A DNA stretch of 25,000 nucleotides from Cristatella mucedo (lineage: Eukaryota; Bryozoa; Phylactolaemata; Cristatellidae), in contig WPIO01000189.1 in assembly GCA_009760855.2 (NCBI GenBank), positions 126,001 to 151,000 on the forward strand, given 5' to 3'. Under the pieces are notes generated by a model. That model saw only the letters and a list, made by a program, of their open reading frames with translations, did no database searches and was not told where the DNA came from. Positions 22,291 through 25,000 of this stretch are shown here, piece by piece (the first letter of the stretch is position 1; every line of letters begins with the position of its first letter). The position numbers and the translations under genes were made by a program.

Positions 22291-22759
22291 ATATTTATAA
22301 CGGTTCACGACAGGCCGGGCGACACCAATGAAAGCGTGAAAGAAGTCGCCATCCAGTCCCCTGTGGCCATACACTGCTGCATTGCGAGCTATAGCGTATA
22401 AGGTTAAAGTCTGCAACCAATAATAACGTGTGTATGTTTTTAAAGAAAAATATTGAGCAAATTGAACTTCCCAGGGCCGAAGATTAGGGAAAGATTAGAT
22501 AGCATTCAGATCACGGGTCGAGAAACGTGAAAGAACAGAAATAGTTAACAAGTTCCGCTGTAGCTCACTCGGCCATCGGTCTAACGCATCGGCGGCGGCG
22601 GCAGCGAGGCTGCGACATTGCAGGAGTAGCAGGGTCCGTCTGGCGTCGGCCGAACCGAACCGGCGCCGCCAGCTACGCACAAACGGACTAGATTCCGGCG
22701 ATTCCGCCTCGTAAGCCGGCGCACCCGCCAGCGCTGGAGAGTTGGATCGTTGACTTCGT
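22291..22759. other. Intergenic stretch before the minus-strand exon, nothing recognised
   Basis: AT-rich to about 22560, then CpG-rich. No AATAAA for the minus-strand gene was seen here (TTTATT on the plus strand), so its 3' end is undefined. Confidence 0.4.
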
Positions 22760-23231
22760 CTACAGTTGCAGACCTTCGATGGGGTCGCTTTCGCCCCAGT
22801 CGTAGCTCGTCATGTAAGCGTGGAATGGCGCCACGTGGTGCGCCTCGCGAAAGTCCATCTGGGCGTGGCGGCGCTCACGAGTGAGAGCAAATTGATCCGT
22901 CACCTCGCGCGTGCAGCCGGTCGAGAGAGGATGCGGAAGCTTGAGGTAGGGGTCCGGCGCCATGTCACTGAGGCGACCGCCACCTCGCGAGCCGCCGATC
23001 GCCGCGTCGGCAGTAGTCGGCCGCGGGCCAACGCGAGGTGATAGAGAGGTGGCCGCGGGCATCTTGCTCGTCGTCTGCAAGTACTTGTCGTAGTCTCCCT
23101 TCAGGTCGGCGTGAGCTTCCGCTTCCGGCGCCGTAGAGCCGCCGCTGGCCCTCTGGCTCCATGGCCACCCGTTGGCGATTTCCTCTCGCGCTGTGCGATA
23201 GCCAACTGGGACGTACTGATAGGGAGTGAAG
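22760..23231 (-). CDS. Candidate terminal exon of an unidentified minus-strand gene
   Basis: On the minus strand a strong polypyrimidine tract and acceptor (TTTATTTTATTGTTTCCAG) lead into 156 open codons ending at TAG (22762-22760). The start reads FTPYQYVPVGYRTAREEIAN, then LKGDYDKYLQTTSKMPAA, a Gly/Ala-rich linker, DPYLKLPHPLSTGCTREVTD, FREAHHVAPFHAYMTSYDWG and a final EGLQL. Aromatic and charged residues are spread as in a real protein, and the frame is CpG-rich like the KIF3A exons. The exon enters with one base of a split codon. I do not recognise the family. Short Tyr/Pro-rich modules like these occur in axonemal microtubule-associated proteins, but that is only a resemblance. The upstream exons were not located. 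Confidence 0.5.
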
Positions 23232-23919
23232 CTGGAAACAATAAAATAAATGAGAGCTCGATCGTGAGTGCGTTAAACAGGAAATGCTCGTTATCAGTCA
23301 CCGCCGCCGCACTCACTGGGGGCGGGGCGCCTCCTAGGAAGTGGCAGCACCGTCCTTGGTGGCCGCTACGTCGCTACAGAAAGCACGTGAGCTGCAGGCA
23401 AAGCCACGCCGTAATGCTGGAGCTAGGAGAGTGAGTGAAAAGCAGAGAACATCAGAGAAAGGTCATAGGAGAAAGTCAGGCCCACGTAACCAAACAGCGA
23501 CGGCCTGCTGCTGCCGCTGTGCGGCTACAGTACTACTGCTAACTGCTGTAATCCCAATGAGCTGCTGAGTTCGCTCCCCCGCTTCGCTCTCTCGCTCTCT
23601 TGGACATTAGAGCCGGAGCTTGACAATAGCTATTGTTAAGGAGCAGAACAAAAACAAGCAGCCGTTGCACTGCGTGCATTTTGCTTTGGGGATCAAGAGT
23701 CCGTGGACGGGACTAGTGTACTCGATCAGCTAAGCGGTACCCAGTCGAGACTCGGAGCAGCACAATATGCGATCTGGAATCTCAGCAATGCCAAGAATTT
23801 CCAACCGACCTTCACAAATGCAGGAGCAATCCAATCCGGAATGCTTTGCATCCACCAGCTCCCGGCAAGATCTCACCGTCTCAGGAAGGACATTCTCCAA
23901 ATTAGTTTGCCCAATATAG
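23232..23919. other. CpG-rich then AT-rich stretch upstream of the minus-strand exon, no certain exon
   Basis: The likely intron of the minus-strand gene. Possible minus-strand donors such as GTGAGT near 23315 exist, but they bound only a 17-base open piece and were not accepted. Confidence 0.3.
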
Positions 23920-24125
23920 TGCATAGCCAGGCTTGCCTGTCACAAGCGTCGCAGTTTCCGCATTGTACCACTACCCACTGACCTGCACTAGCTCTTGATC
24001 AAGCTGCGTGTTGACTTCTAGTGTATGCCACTCACTTTATGTTCCTTCATTCTCTTGCTCCGGCCTACTTATCGGAAGTACTTCACCATCGGCATCGTAG
24101 GACTGACTTGCTTTCTTTCGAGCTT
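23920..24125 (+). mobile_element. L2/CR1-like LINE 3' fragment C
   Basis: It reads ARLACHKRRSFRIVPLPTDL, then LLIKLRVDF and, after a frameshift, HSLAPAYLSEVLHHR. Nucleotides ACTGACCTGCAC and ATCAAGCTGCGTGTTGACTTC align directly with LINE fragment A. It is interrupted by stops and a frameshift, so it is a dead copy. Confidence 0.65.
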
Positions 24126-24317
24126 TGAGTTGTGCGTAGAAAAATATCAAGTCCTCTTAGGACCAAGTGAAAATAATAGCCGCCCGTGCAGGGCACGTTT
24201 CTCAAGACGCCCTGACCGACGTACTAGAATAAATGCTACAAGCTGATGAATCTTTTTTCAATAGCATCATCCCATTAGTTTTCTGCGAGGGATTCCTCTG
24301 TTGTGGTGAACGGGTGC

Positions 24318-24320
<3 letters not shown>

Positions 24321-24374
<54 letters not shown>

Positions 24375-24471
24375 CATATATATACATACATACATACATA
24401 TAAATATATATATATATATATATGCATATACATGTATATACATATGTGTATATATATGTGTGTGTGTGTTT
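24321..24471. repeat. TA/TATACA microsatellite
   Basis: About 150 bases of TA with CATA and GTGTA variants. Confidence 0.95.
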
Positions 24472-24925
24472 CCAGTTTTACTTTCTTTTTTTCTGACTAC
24501 GGGGTTTTTGTAGCAGCCGCAGCACCGCAGATCAGTTCTGAGAAAAACTTCCGCTTGGCGACAATGGCACGCTATAATTGATCTCGCGGAACAGACGGAA
24601 ATGGTCGAGAACAGAGCGAAGTTTTAGTCACGAGCTTGAAGATCTCAGTGCGAAGGCTGCTGAAGCTTAAATTTCTCCAGCCTACCCACGGGCTAGTAAG
24701 ATAGCATTTCGTTTGTCGTGCACCATATTCTGGATTTCCGGGATTTTATTCTCGGCCTTAGCTGAGCTACCGCCATATAGAGAAATGCAGTAAGCAGAAT
24801 CGAACTGACAATCGCACTTACATCGGACTGACAATGATCGCACTGATTCAATTTCTCACATCGGCACAGCACACGCAAATGCATGAGCGCCGGCGAAGAC
24901 GGTATGCAGGAAATTTCTCCGTGCA
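24472..24925. other. Between two TA repeats, nothing recognised
   Basis: Mixed-composition sequence with short frames only. Confidence 0.4.

Positions 24926-24961
<36 letters not shown>
24926..24961. repeat. TA dinucleotide repeat near the window end
   Basis: About 17 TA units. Just beyond it, a minus-strand CCTGG/GTAAGC donor-like site (near 24974) lies at the window edge and could belong to the minus-strand gene, but too little sequence remains to judge. Confidence 0.9.
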
Positions 24962-24962
<1 letters not shown>

Positions 24963-25000
24963 GAGTTTTCTTAATTTGCTTACCCAGGAGAAGCAAGCTG

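Noticed and set aside
23315-23331. A 17-base minus-strand micro-exon between CTAG and GTGAGT
   Set aside because: Its phase would fit the exon at 22760-23231, but such a short piece has too little information to support.

Overview
This is eukaryotic, almost certainly animal, nuclear DNA. Short coding blocks are bounded by GT and AG and separated by introns of 173 to about 2430 bases. The window carries many simple repeats, tRNA-derived SINE-like elements, fragments of an L2/CR1-like LINE and remnants of TA-flanked DNA transposons. GC-rich codon use and the mix of L2-like and pogo/Tigger-like elements suggest a non-vertebrate metazoan. The sequence alone does not fix the species.

The centre of the window (2685-17443, + strand) is one apparently complete gene for the kinesin-2 motor subunit KIF3A. 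I rebuilt it as 14 coding exons. All 13 introns are GT-AG, the reading phase matches at every junction, and the exons sum to 726 codons plus a stop, close to the roughly 700 residues usual for KIF3A. Exons 2-8 encode the motor domain and neck. Exon 9 encodes the acidic-then-basic hinge typical of kinesin-2. Exons 10-12 encode the coiled-coil stalk, and exons 13-14 the globular tail. With a KIF3B-type partner and KAP3 this protein forms heterotrimeric kinesin-2, the anterograde motor of intraflagellar transport.

Upstream (1-2684) lie a CpG-rich segment around the start codon, a tRNA-related repeat, two short repeat tails, and at 623-989 a minus-strand stretch that reads like protein but is frameshifted. 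Downstream (17444-25000) are about 1.8 kb of possible 3' UTR or flank with an AATAAA at 19281, a self-complementary minisatellite near 19.2 kb, two further LINE fragments, SINE-like copies, and at 22760-23231 a minus-strand candidate terminal exon of an unidentified neighbouring gene.

The introns are repeat-rich: CT/TCTG, CTG, CAG, CA, TTCCC, GA, TATG, AGT and TA runs, two TA-flanked pogo/Tigger-like elements, a 230-base inverted-repeat element, and a family sharing one 3' tail on several different heads. I found no operon, CRISPR array or other new multi-gene system. The points most worth a second look are the shared-tail repeat family, the repeat tail abutting the last KIF3A splice acceptor, the tail-to-tail inverted pair in intron 5, the palindromic minisatellite, and the two uncharacterised minus-strand coding signals.
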